64,000 nt of DNA, from contig JAZNQO010000011.1 of the NCBI GenBank assembly GCA_045590215.1, positions 1-64,000 on the forward strand, written 5' to 3'. Both the position numbers and the translations under genes were made by a program. Of the stretch, positions 15,926 through 24,383 are shown piece by piece. The notes under the pieces are model-generated. The model had not been told where the DNA came from, did no database searches, and saw only the letters and a list, made by a program, of their open reading frames with translations. This DNA is from RUG563 sp045590215. Lineage in GTDB: Bacteria > Bacillota > Clostridia > Christensenellales > Aristaeellaceae. The first letter of the stretch is position 1, and every line of letters starts with the position of its first letter.

Positions 15926-17353
15926 ATGGCAAAGAGATGTAAGGTGTTTACTCCAGCACATATTGCGCAATACATGCTGGATGTTGTTGGATATACGAGC
16001 AACTTGATGGGAAAACGCGTGCTCGAAAACTCATGTGGATCTGGTAACATTCTCTGTGCTATCGTTCGTCGGTACATAAATGATTCTTCTGAGTTTAGTC
16101 GCGAAGTAATAAAATGCGGACTTGAACAAGATATAGCTGGCTATGATATTGATAAAGATTGCTGCATAGATGCAAAAAAGAATTTGGATAAGGTAGCAGC
16201 TGAGTATGAAATATATGGAGTTAATTGGAATATCCATTGCACAGATACACTTTCTGTAGAGACTAACGAAGAATTTGATTTTGTTATTGGGAATCCCCCG
16301 TATATCGCTTACCGTTCATTGGATGAGAACGCACGTGCTTCCCTGAGACAGCGTTTTTCATCGTGTAAAGTTGGTGCTTTCGATTACTGCTATGCTTTTA
16401 TCGAGCATTCACTTACTATGTTGAAAAACGGTGGGCGAATGATTTACTTGATCCCAAGCAGTATTTTCAAGAATGTTCATGGTTGTAATCTTCGAGATCT
16501 AATGAAAGGACATTTGGTTGAGATTCATGACTATACAGCCATGAATGTTTTTGATGAAGCGCTTACTTCATCTGCGCTTGCTTACTTCATTAAAGACAAC
16601 ACTTCGCCGTCAATCAGATATTTAGACCTTTCTGATAAGAAAGAATGCATCATTCCCAAAAGTAGCTTGGCGAATAAATGGATGTTTGTTAACGATAAGC
16701 AAGAAACAAATACTTGGCAGCGTTTCGGCGATCATTTTTGTTCTTCTATCGTCATAGCAACTCTGCTGAATTCAGCATTTGTTCTGTCAAAATACATCGA
16801 CAATGGCGATACGATTATTGTAAATGGCGCGCCAATTGAGCGCGAAGCAACTCGCAATGCGGTAAGCCCTCGCTTGTTGCGACGAGACGGACACGAACGG
16901 ATCATCTTCCCATATCGTTATGCTAATGGGCAGTTAATCCGCTATACGAAGGACGAATACCAGAATAGATTTCCATTGGCAACTCATTATTTGGAAAGTT
17001 TTCGTGAAAAACTTGCGAAGCGAGATGCTGACAAAAACGCCCAGTGGTTTGAGTATGGAAGAAGTCAAGCATTGCAACGAATTAATCAGGAAAAGCTTTT
17101 ACTGTCTACTATTGTTACAGGCAAAGTAGAAGTATATTCCCTACAACCTGAAGATGTGCCATATGCGGGCATAATGATCACACGCAAGGGAACAATCTCA
17201 CTTGAGACTGCACAAAGAATTCTGCAGAGTAAAGAATTTTTCGAATATGTTCAATCGATCGGCACCTATGCGAATGGACATTCATTGCGAATCACTCCCA
17301 AAGACATTGATAATTTTGAGTTTCCTCCGTCTTTGCTAGAGCCTGAGCAATAA
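15926..17353 (+). CDS. N6-adenine DNA methyltransferase (Eco57I/TaqI-like)
   Basis: The ATG at 15926 follows GGAGAG by 8 bases and gives 475 aa; an upstream TTG at 15881 has no ribosome site. SAM-binding motif I is VLENSCGSGN (residues 32-41), with an acidic motif at GYDIDKD (72-78) and the catalytic motif NPPY at 123-126. These place it among gamma-type N6-adenine methyltransferases of restriction systems. Residues from about 290 are a probable target-recognition region. The enzyme would methylate the adenine of a host target sequence. No nuclease motif is visible in this chain. It heads a four-gene operon whose next gene starts 27 bases later. Confidence 0.85.
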   Translation: MAKRCKVFTPAHIAQYMLDVVGYTSNLMGKRVLENSCGSGNILCAIVRRYINDSSEFSREVIKCGLEQDIAGYDIDKDCCIDAKKNLDKVAAEYEIYGVNWNIHCTDTLSVETNEEFDFVIGNPPYIAYRSLDENARASLRQRFSSCKVGAFDYCYAFIEHSLTMLKNGGRMIYLIPSSIFKNVHGCNLRDLMKGHLVEIHDYTAMNVFDEALTSSALAYFIKDNTSPSIRYLDLSDKKECIIPKSSLANKWMFVNDKQETNTWQRFGDHFCSSIVIATLLNSAFVLSKYIDNGDTIIVNGAPIEREATRNAVSPRLLRRDGHERIIFPYRYANGQLIRYTKDEYQNRFPLATHYLESFREKLAKRDADKNAQWFEYGRSQALQRINQEKLLLSTIVTGKVEVYSLQPEDVPYAGIMITRKGTISLETAQRILQSKEFFEYVQSIGTYANGHSLRITPKDIDNFEFPPSLLEPEQ

Positions 17354-17380
17354 TGCCGTTGATAAATGGAGGCGAAAACC

Positions 17381-19504
17381 ATGGAACAGCTGCGATATGT
17401 TGTTGAGGATAGCACCATTGCGGAGATTCTTGGTGTTCAAAACTTTTCCACCAAGGAATCAGCTGTCCTTGAATTGGTCAAAAACGCTTATGATGCGCAA
17501 GCAACAGAGTTGCGCATTGTTATTTCGCCTTCGGAAATAACAATTACCGATAACGGCATTGGTATGAATCAAGAAATGATCCATACACATTGGATGCATG
17601 TTGGCAAAAGTCCTAAGGGATATATTGAAAATGGCCGAGTGATGGCCGGTTCCAAAGGTATAGGTCGTTTTGCTTTAGCGCGGCTTGGTGCTGATGTTAT
17701 CGTAGATTCACATCACGAAGGAGAGCCGGCAATTAGATGGACCACCGATTGGAATACCTCCACAGTGGCACTGTTAGAAAAAGAGATGCCTTGCGGAACC
17801 GCTATTCATATTTCAGCGTTGCGTGACCGTTGGACTGAAAAGGGAATTCAACAACTGGTTACTTTTTTATCACGCTCCTATGCAGATACCGAAATGCATT
17901 TAGAAGTAGTCTTTAATGGTGCTACGCATGTCATCGGTAATTATCTGAGTGGTTTGGAATTGGGACAGGATTATGTGTGGCGATTGGAGCTGAATTACGA
18001 TAGCGCGACGCAATCGCTTTACTATTCTTTTTATGGCGACGAATTTGTGGATGATGCACAGCAGCTTTGCCGTCAGAATATCAAATTCTTCTCTGATCAG
18101 ATTTCAATAATTGACGAGTTTTCTCCGCAGGTTCAAGTGGGCGAAATCGGCGGACTATCCGAGGAACTAACAAGATTGGGTAGCTTTTCAGCAACCATGT
18201 ATTTTCAGAACAAACCCAATCGTGTGGATATTGAAAAATTCATGTACAAAGATCACAACGGAATTTCCCGTAAAGAAAGTGGTGTTGTCCTCTATCGAAA
18301 TGCCTTTAGTATCGCTGGTTATGAAGGAAAACGAGATTGGTTAGAATTAGGCAAACGGTCTCGTAAGTCGCCTGCAGCCGCCAGTCATCCTACGGGTGCA
18401 TGGCGTGTGCGTGAAAATCAGTTGCTGGGAAGAGTAGACATTGACAAAAAAAACAATCAGTTCTTGACTGATCTCTCCAACAGGCAAGGTATGGAGGAGA
18501 ATGCTTACTATAAGCATTTTGTTGAGATCATTACAGTTGGTCTTTCTTGTTTTGAACGGTATCGCCAAGAACTTATTCGTTCTATAGACAAAAAGAATCG
18601 AACAGAACCACCCAAAGAAACAACGCCTATTCTGAATCAGGTGTTGGCAAATCCCAAGAAACTGGATACATTAGGTAAGGCGGAACAGCAAGCGCTCACG
18701 AAGGAAATTAAAGAAGAACGCAAGCAAGTAGAGCAGCAACGGACAGCTTGGGCTGAAACAGAGCAGCGGTACAAATACGATATACGCTTGCTCAATATTC
18801 TGGCTACTTTAGGTCTGCGTTCATCATCAATGGCTCATGAAATGAACAATGATCGTAGCTCAATTGTCACTAACTGTGAAAATATCATTAATGCACTCAA
18901 GCATTATGGTTATTGGGAAGAGTTGCTTTCTCCTGCAAAGACAAGGGTTCAATACCGCAACATTCCGAAGTTGTTGGAAGTAGCCCAGAAAGTCGAAGCA
19001 AAGATGGTTTCTTTCATGGATGTAATGCTGACTGATATAGAAAAGCAAAAATTCCAGGTACAGAACAATAATGTTTTTTCAACACTCCAGGATATCCGAA
19101 GCAAATGGATCGCAGACTATGCAAAGCTCAACATCAATATTGATGGGGATAAAACGATTCAATTCTATATTGCTGAAGATATACTAATCGCTATTTTTGA
19201 TAATCTGATTCTTAACAGCGTCCAGCAGAATGATAGAAGAAATCAGATTAACATTAGTATTGGCTTTGCGATTGAAGATAGGAAATTGCATATTACTTAT
19301 GCAGATGACGGAGTGGGATTAGTTGCTAAATACCGTACCAATCCCATGCGTATCTTAGAAGTTCATGAAACATCCAGAACAAACGGCCATGGTTTGGGAA
19401 TGTGGATCGTGAACAACTCAATTCAGTATACGGGAGGTAAGGTTCTAACAATTACAGGCGAGAATGGTTTCACGTTCGAATTTGCGTTGGGGAGTGAAGA
19501 ATAA
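17381..19504 (+). CDS. Double GHKL ATPase: Hsp90/MORC-like N-terminus and histidine-kinase-like C-terminus
   Basis: The ATG at 17381 is chosen because GGAGGCG lies just upstream; the product has 707 aa. The N-terminal GHKL ATPase has an N box (LELVKNAYDA, 30-39), G1 (DNGIGM, 57-62) and G2 (GSKGIGRFALA, about 90-100). A middle transducer-like region and a coiled coil (TKEIKEERKQVEQQRTAW) follow. The C-terminus has an H-box-like SSMAHEMNND with His486, then a second ATP site: N box FDNLILNSVQQN, G1 ADDGVG and G2 NGHGLGMWIV near 668. A MORC-like ATPase fused to a histidine-kinase-like module in a restriction operon is unusual. It probably senses DNA or phage and signals to the receiver gene, which overlaps by one base. 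Confidence 0.85.
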   Translation: MEQLRYVVEDSTIAEILGVQNFSTKESAVLELVKNAYDAQATELRIVISPSEITITDNGIGMNQEMIHTHWMHVGKSPKGYIENGRVMAGSKGIGRFALARLGADVIVDSHHEGEPAIRWTTDWNTSTVALLEKEMPCGTAIHISALRDRWTEKGIQQLVTFLSRSYADTEMHLEVVFNGATHVIGNYLSGLELGQDYVWRLELNYDSATQSLYYSFYGDEFVDDAQQLCRQNIKFFSDQISIIDEFSPQVQVGEIGGLSEELTRLGSFSATMYFQNKPNRVDIEKFMYKDHNGISRKESGVVLYRNAFSIAGYEGKRDWLELGKRSRKSPAAASHPTGAWRVRENQLLGRVDIDKKNNQFLTDLSNRQGMEENAYYKHFVEIITVGLSCFERYRQELIRSIDKKNRTEPPKETTPILNQVLANPKKLDTLGKAEQQALTKEIKEERKQVEQQRTAWAETEQRYKYDIRLLNILATLGLRSSSMAHEMNNDRSSIVTNCENIINALKHYGYWEELLSPAKTRVQYRNIPKLLEVAQKVEAKMVSFMDVMLTDIEKQKFQVQNNNVFSTLQDIRSKWIADYAKLNINIDGDKTIQFYIAEDILIAIFDNLILNSVQQNDRRNQINISIGFAIEDRKLHITYADDGVGLVAKYRTNPMRILEVHETSRTNGHGLGMWIVNNSIQYTGGKVLTITGENGFTFEFALGSEE

Positions 19505-20106
19505 TGTGTGAACAGCCAATTAATCTCGTATATGTGGATGACAGAATTGATGCCATATTATCTCGGTATTTGGATGAATTCAGCAGTCAGCAAGTAGACC
19601 TAAATCTGAATTATCAGGAAGTCCCGTTTTCAAAGGAGGACACGTATGAAGAATTGCTGCGGAATGAATTGATTCGAACGGCAAATATTCTCCTGATTGA
19701 TTCCAGATTATTTGAGGAAGCAGACGCTGGAAAAGAAAAATTCACCGGTGAAGAGTTTCGTATTATTTTGAGTAGAATGTTTCCTTACATTGAAGTTGTT
19801 GTGATTTCTCAAAATGCTCTGGATGTTTCTTGGAGCTGTGTTGAAAAATGCAAAGGTAATAGAAACTATGCTCAGGCGAAAATCCATTACGATGGCAAAT
19901 TGAAAGCGACTCTGGAGGAAAAAGTGAAGATCATTCGGGAAACCAGAATGCTAATAGCTCGATTGGAAAACCGTGAAAATATTGATCGGGCACTGGTTGA
20001 AAAAATACGCAATCTTGCTAATGGCACAGATGAGTATGACGAGTTAAAAGTCAGCGACATAGATCGTTTAGTGCAAGTGTTCAACGATCTTGTCTCGAAA
20101 GGATAA
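19504..20106 (+). CDS. Receiver (REC)-like signalling protein
   Basis: The start ATG shares one base with the preceding stop (TAATG), so translation is coupled. The first 130 of 200 residues contain all the key positions of a receiver domain. These are the acidic pair Asp12-Asp13 in LVYVDDRID, the phospho-acceptor Asp66 in ILLIDSRLF, Ser102 after strand 4 in VVVISQN and Lys126 in AQAKIHYD. The C-terminal 70 residues are helical (RMLIARLENRENIDRAL). No DNA-binding output domain is visible. It is the likely phosphorylation partner of the kinase-like protein upstream, and may pass the signal to the HNH nuclease 3 bases downstream. This is inferred. Confidence 0.7.
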   Translation: MCEQPINLVYVDDRIDAILSRYLDEFSSQQVDLNLNYQEVPFSKEDTYEELLRNELIRTANILLIDSRLFEEADAGKEKFTGEEFRIILSRMFPYIEVVVISQNALDVSWSCVEKCKGNRNYAQAKIHYDGKLKATLEEKVKIIRETRMLIARLENRENIDRALVEKIRNLANGTDEYDELKVSDIDRLVQVFNDLVSKG

Positions 20107-20109
20107 GCC

Positions 20110-20739
20110 ATGAAAGATTACAGATGCACACAGTATTGTCCTTCTTTTGAAGCCATCCCGCAAAGGAAGCCATCACTGTTAAAGGAGATACGAAAAGCCC
20201 ACCCACGCGCAAAAAATATATATACGATAGTACACAAAAGCGGTACAGAGGAACATAGGGCGTTCTTTGATCTTTACAACAATAAGTGTGCATATTGTGG
20301 CTGTTCTGTTAGTGTGATTCCGGCCCAGCTTTTCAATGTTGATCACATAAAACCGAAAGCCGACAAAACAACACCAGTTACCAAGCTGAATGCCATAGAA
20401 AACTTGGTGTTATCTTGCCGTACTTGTAACGCTGGCAAATCCGATTTTTGGTTTCAGGAACTGAGTAATGAATGGAGTCCAGACGGAGAAGGTATCGCTA
20501 CCATTTTTGTCAGAGATGATCTGTTCAATATACTCATTGGTCCTGAATACACTGGCAATGAGAACGTTAAGACGCTGTTTGAGAAATTGCGGTTAGGTGA
20601 ACAGCATCGTCGTCTTGACTATTTGCTTATGTCCATTTACGGATATTTAAGAACTCTTCCAGAAGAGTCGGAAAGGAGACACTCGCTTCTGGAAGTTGGT
20701 CGTATATTGCAAGAAAAGCGAAACAGGAGCAGATTGTAA
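20110..20739 (+). CDS. HNH endonuclease, probable effector of the defence operon
   Basis: The 209-aa product carries an HNH core: CAYCG at residues 60-64, the DH pair at 78-79 (FNVDHIKPKA), the asparagine at about 98 (IENLVLSCRTCN) and a second pair of cysteines at 103/106. The C-terminal 100 residues are helical. The layout resembles HNH nucleases that partner ATPases in bacterial defence, such as PtuB of Septu, but this is judged by eye. It lies 3 bases after the receiver-like gene and is followed by a terminator at 20752. It is most simply the DNA-cutting subunit opposed by the methyltransferase. Confidence 0.85.
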   Translation: MKDYRCTQYCPSFEAIPQRKPSLLKEIRKAHPRAKNIYTIVHKSGTEEHRAFFDLYNNKCAYCGCSVSVIPAQLFNVDHIKPKADKTTPVTKLNAIENLVLSCRTCNAGKSDFWFQELSNEWSPDGEGIATIFVRDDLFNILIGPEYTGNENVKTLFEKLRLGEQHRRLDYLLMSIYGYLRTLPEESERRHSLLEVGRILQEKRNRSRL

Positions 20740-20751
20740 GTCTCATTAATG

Positions 20752-20780
20752 GGCAGGAGTGAATCAACTCCTGCCTTTGT
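20752..20780 (+). terminator. Terminator of the methyltransferase-HNH operon
   Basis: A perfect 9-bp stem, GGCAGGAGT with ACTCCTGCC, has a 6-base loop and a short T run. It starts 12 bases after the HNH stop codon. Confidence 0.75.
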
Positions 20781-20825
20781 ATATTTGAGGATAGATGAAG
20801 CATACTCTATCTTGAGGTGTATAAC

Positions 20826-21302
20826 ATGAATTTTTTTGATCAGAGAGGATGCCATTTCATATCCGGTTCAGTTTTGTTTGGAGATCCGATATTTGGAAAA
20901 ACAGCGAATCAAAATGTAAATATTTCGAATATAAACAATGGTTATTGGTATATTGACGCTCAATTTTTGAGTGACAAAACAAATAAAAATGTAAAATCGA
21001 GAATAGTGCTGCAGTTTTCAGAATATAAAACAACTGCAAGATTGGCATTGGCAGGAGAGCACCTTACATGCAGTGTAAGTGGCTATTTAGGAATTTTTGA
21101 TGAAATGCGTTTTCAAGCCGGATGGACTAATAGATGCCAACGGTGGTTTGAGTATTGCCAATATAGTATTGGGAATGAAACGGCATGGTCTGTCATAACA
21201 GGTGGTATTGTGTTTAGAGTGGATGGACATGCTGAAGAGAGTTTGTGTAGAAGTTACTTGGATAAATTGGGACACATTGCAAAACTGGAAATTTGGTTTT
21301 GA
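20826..21302 (+). CDS. Hypothetical protein downstream of the defence operon (158 aa)
   Basis: The ATG at 20826 follows GAGGTG by 6-7 bases; a GTG at 20817 in the same frame overlaps that ribosome site. The protein has no signal or membrane helix. It is beta-rich with many Asn/aromatic residues in the first third (NVNISNINNGYWYIDAQFL), and Trp/Tyr-rich in the middle (AGWTNRCQRWFEYCQYSIGN). I recognise no family. A terminator separates it from the HNH gene, so it is probably expressed separately, though readthrough is possible. It is closed by the hairpins at 21337-21390. Confidence 0.6.
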   Translation: MNFFDQRGCHFISGSVLFGDPIFGKTANQNVNISNINNGYWYIDAQFLSDKTNKNVKSRIVLQFSEYKTTARLALAGEHLTCSVSGYLGIFDEMRFQAGWTNRCQRWFEYCQYSIGNETAWSVITGGIVFRVDGHAEESLCRSYLDKLGHIAKLEIWF

Positions 21303-21336
21303 GAAATGAACAAAACTAGCTAGCTAGCAAGCAGGG

Positions 21337-21390
21337 CATTTGGATAGCCAAATGCGAAAAGACCAGTCTACAAGGACTGGTCTTTTGTTT
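21337..21390 (+). terminator. Tandem hairpin terminator
   Basis: A first stem, GCATTTG...CAAATGC, at about 21337-21354 is followed by AAAGACCAGTC / GACTGGTCTTT with a TTTTGTTT tail at about 21358-21390. Both lie after the stop at 21302. Confidence 0.7.
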
Positions 21391-22833
21391 AAACCTTTTT
21401 CATAGAGAAAACAATGTAAATATTAAACCATGTATTACCTTGTTATTTGTATGTGAACCCATGTGTATCCTGTCCATAAGTACTCTAATAATCTCACTTC
21501 TAATCTCAAAAAGAACGATCAAACCAACACTCACACCAATAACACAAAGCCAATAAAACGAGCTTAAAAAACATATTGCAAGTCTATATCCCTTTGGAAA
21601 ATGGCGAGTTGATTGATGCATAAAGGCTCTGCACAAAAAAATTACTAAATGCGGCCTGCTACCCACTATGACTGCTTTCTCTATATAGATAACACCACCA
21701 AGTGGAACCAATTATGTTATGCCTGGCAGTAAAATCAATTTTTTGTTGTTTTTCAAACAGTATATTTATACAGTCCCTATTTCTTCCAATACACAAGAAA
21801 TATATTTTTTGTGCTCAAAGAGTTCTCTACATTCTCCTGCTCGTTTTTGTCAGAAGATTCATATGAGAAAACATTTTTGAACGCAAAGATAATGAACCAT
21901 AATTACGGGTGCTCCATGCATTAAATGCGCTAATTACCGGTAATCGGTACGGAAATCCTTGTATTCCTTGATTGTTGGTGTTGCGGAGATAGTCTCTCCG
22001 ATTGTAATATCTCGCTTGACCCATTTATGTATTTGTTTCTTTTCGTCGAAGCAACCTAAAACTTAAAGATTTTCGTTTGGGTTTTGTAACTTCTCGTGGG
22101 AAAATCTGAGTCAGATGATCCTTGACATAGAGGCAGCACAGACTTTTGCTATTAACAATCTATCACCACCGGACTAGCACAAGTAAGAGATATTTCGGTT
22201 TTCCGGGTGGCATGGATGTATTATAGTACAGGTTTGATGATTTATCCAGAGGGGGATTGTGTATACAAGGGGTGTTTCTGTGGTGGATGATGGATGTAGT
22301 TCTATAGAGGGGGGAGAAAATGACTTGAGTTGTGGTGGTGTCTGCTGGAACTGGTGGTAGAGCGGATTCGGGTTGCACCACTTTTTTCATGATCGGGGCT
22401 ACGAGCAGACGAAGTTGTGTAGCGAGTGACTGTGGATCAGCTTGACACTTTTGCGAGCTTGTATACATAAGTTTGTTTTTGCAGCCTGCGAGGATTTGAA
22501 CTATTTGAAAAATTCGAATAGTTCGATATTGTGCTGCTTGGCACCTCAAAAAATTAGTCAAGTACGATTTGATATATCGTACTTGACTAAAAATATGGGC
22601 ACTCATGTTGCGGTCGGTATTGATAAATATAGAAAGATTCCCGAAACCCCTTGAAAACAAACGAATTCTAGGTTTGTGATCTGGATATTGCCATTTTATC
22701 AGCAAAACAAGCCGCAAGTATCACCAAATGATTGTATAAGGTTTTAACGGTTTCTCAGGGGTCTTAAAACAACGAGAAATCTATTCATGTTAGGGCATTC
22801 TATCCGCATTATTATGCGAGTTAGTTTTCTACA
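21391..22833. other. 1.4-kb region without a convincing gene; hairpins and a G-rich strand
   Basis: A minus-strand frame at 21400-21711 (103 aa, with membrane-like RLAICFLSSFYWLCVIGVSV) has only a TTG start and no ribosome site. Between 22200 and 22400 the plus strand is strikingly rich in G and poor in C. Two adjacent hairpins follow: GAACTATT/AATAGTTC at 22498-22524, and the stronger one at 22556-22588. A weak dyad (GTTTTAA/TTAAAAC) lies at 22741-22770. The stretch may hold a decayed gene or an RNA. Confidence 0.35.
22556..22588 (-). terminator. Strong 12-bp hairpin, bidirectional terminator or RNA element
   Basis: A perfect stem, AGTCAAGTACGA with TCGTACTTGACT, has a 9-base loop. A run of six T residues follows on the minus strand and the plus side is A-rich. 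It lies 246 bases after the TagD-like gene and could end that transcript. Confidence 0.55.
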
Positions 22834-23253
22834 TTACATTTCTAAGGAAATCATTCGTTTTTTTATCGAAGTAGATGATATCGCCCCATATCTTTCGAAA
22901 AATACTGTATCGACCCCCAAAAGCTTTAGTCTTTCAGCAGCATCAATATATGTTTTCTCAAACTTATGATCCGCACCCGCAAACATTACATCAAACCCAT
23001 ATTTTTGATACATTGAAACTTTATCTAGATTTTCAATAGATACAACACAGTCGACATACCGAATCGCTTCGACTATTGCACAACGTTCAGAATGTGGCAA
23101 CAATGGTTCATGATTCTTTCGCATCCTAATAAAATCGTCTGTACCAACTGCCACAATTAAAAAATCACACATACTTTTGGCTTGCTTAATTATTTCGATA
23201 TGCCCAGCATGAAGAGGATCAAACATACCAGAAATAAAGCCTTTTCTATACAT
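22834..23253 (-). CDS. TagD-like nucleotidyltransferase (cytidylyltransferase family)
   Basis: The ATG at 23253 lies 2 bases after the stop of the radical SAM gene, giving 139 aa. The N-terminal signature GMFDPLHAGH (9-18) with HxGH is the nucleotide-binding motif of the cytidylyltransferase fold, and ISSTSIKKR near residues 127-135 is the second conserved motif. The length matches glycerol-3-phosphate cytidylyltransferase (TagD), which makes CDP-glycerol. The genomic setting, with a radical SAM enzyme, a HAD phosphatase and a synthetase-like protein, differs from teichoic acid clusters. The true acceptor may therefore be another phosphorylated small molecule. Confidence 0.8.
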   Translation of the reverse strand: MYRKGFISGMFDPLHAGHIEIIKQAKSMCDFLIVAVGTDDFIRMRKNHEPLLPHSERCAIVEAIRYVDCVVSIENLDKVSMYQKYGFDVMFAGADHKFEKTYIDAAERLKLLGVDTVFFERYGAISSTSIKKRMISLEM

Positions 23254-23255
23254 AA

Positions 23256-24320
23256 TCAACACCGCCCATTATTCGGAAGCGAAAAGACGTATTTTTTATA
23301 GTGTCTCCTTTTATACTCATCTGGACATGAGTGCCAGATCTCGTCTAAAGATTGTTTTTCTACATTACCGAAGATCTCTTTTTTCGATATTCCAGGCATA
23401 AGATTATTCGTCGAAAAACAATTGCCTTCAGTATCGATTACGAATGAGGCATACTTATCTTTCTCGTTTCCATATTTACAGATAATTTCGAGTTTGTCAC
23501 CAAACCTCGCTTGTAGCAGTCGAATTTTCGTATCCAATTCTTCATCAGTAATCCACAAATTGTTTGGAGCAAACATTCTTTGCAACCTAAAAATATGCCA
23601 TTTTATAATTCCTGTATCCACCATCCACTTGGCCAACACATCTACACTCTTATAATTCTCAGATGTTAATACAGTATTTATTCTTGGCGTTATTCCATAC
23701 TGAACTAGTGAATAAATGCCATCAATAACAGCATTTGTCTGACCGCGACAGTAGTCATTAATCCAAGGATCAATAGCATCCAAACTGACACGGGGAACAA
23801 TATCATTGTTTTTGATTGCTTTTAATAGTTCTGTGCTAAGTAGTGTACCATTAGTATCAAGTAAACATATGTAGTGATGATTTGATATTCTATCTAGTAG
23901 CCTTGGCAAGCCATCATACAAGGTCGGTTCGCCACCAGAGAGCATAACAGACATAACATTTGATGAATTAAGCTCAGCAAACAGTTTCTCTTCATAATGC
24001 ATGAAGTTACTCTTTTTTGAATAACTCTGAGCATTTCGAGAAATGCAATATTTACAAAACAAATTGCACCGATTAGTTACCATGACTCCAATTACAATAG
24101 GCGATCTAAATAGCGAAATTGGCAAATCATCTGGATCCTTTGATGAACTCTCAATTGTATGCAGTTCGTCGAGGCTGATGTAAATAGTTTCTGTATTCTT
24201 TTTGCCATATCCATTTAGGCGTCTAACCTTGGAATACTCCGATATGTAAAATCGACCACTTATATATGAGTATGCTATAAACATTTCATCACTAAGGGCT
24301 CGAATAATAGTATTTCGCAT
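23256..24320 (-). CDS. Radical SAM enzyme with a Cys-containing C-terminal extension
   Basis: The 354-aa product has a radical SAM core. The CxxxCxxC cluster motif is Cys85, Cys89 and Cys92 (CNLFCKYC). The SAM-contacting GGEP motif is at 129-132, and further barrel signatures follow (LLDTNGTLLS, PRVSLDAIDPWI). About 75 residues precede the barrel. The C-terminal part (SFVIDTEGNCFSTNNLMPGI, IFGNVEKQSLDEIWHS) resembles a SPASM/twitch region that can hold an extra cluster, and the chain ends in Cys. Such enzymes modify peptides or small molecules by radical chemistry. It lies 63 bases after the HAD gene; the substrate is unknown. Confidence 0.85.
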   Translation of the reverse strand: MRNTIIRALSDEMFIAYSYISGRFYISEYSKVRRLNGYGKKNTETIYISLDELHTIESSSKDPDDLPISLFRSPIVIGVMVTNRCNLFCKYCISRNAQSYSKKSNFMHYEEKLFAELNSSNVMSVMLSGGEPTLYDGLPRLLDRISNHHYICLLDTNGTLLSTELLKAIKNNDIVPRVSLDAIDPWINDYCRGQTNAVIDGIYSLVQYGITPRINTVLTSENYKSVDVLAKWMVDTGIIKWHIFRLQRMFAPNNLWITDEELDTKIRLLQARFGDKLEIICKYGNEKDKYASFVIDTEGNCFSTNNLMPGISKKEIFGNVEKQSLDEIWHSCPDEYKRRHYKKYVFSLPNNGRC

Positions 24321-24383
24321 TTGAGTAATATCACCCTAATCAAATGTAAACAACAATTAAACCAACTGAAACAATCACTCACA

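Noticed and set aside
21827..22050. Codon-like minus-strand frame (ITIGETISATPTIKEYKDF)
   Set aside because: It spans only about 45 codons between stops, without a start, and no family is recognised; perhaps a remnant.
22163..22717. 184-aa minus-strand open frame across the hairpins
   Set aside because: It spans two strong hairpins and a C-rich tract, has no ribosome site and shows no domain pattern.
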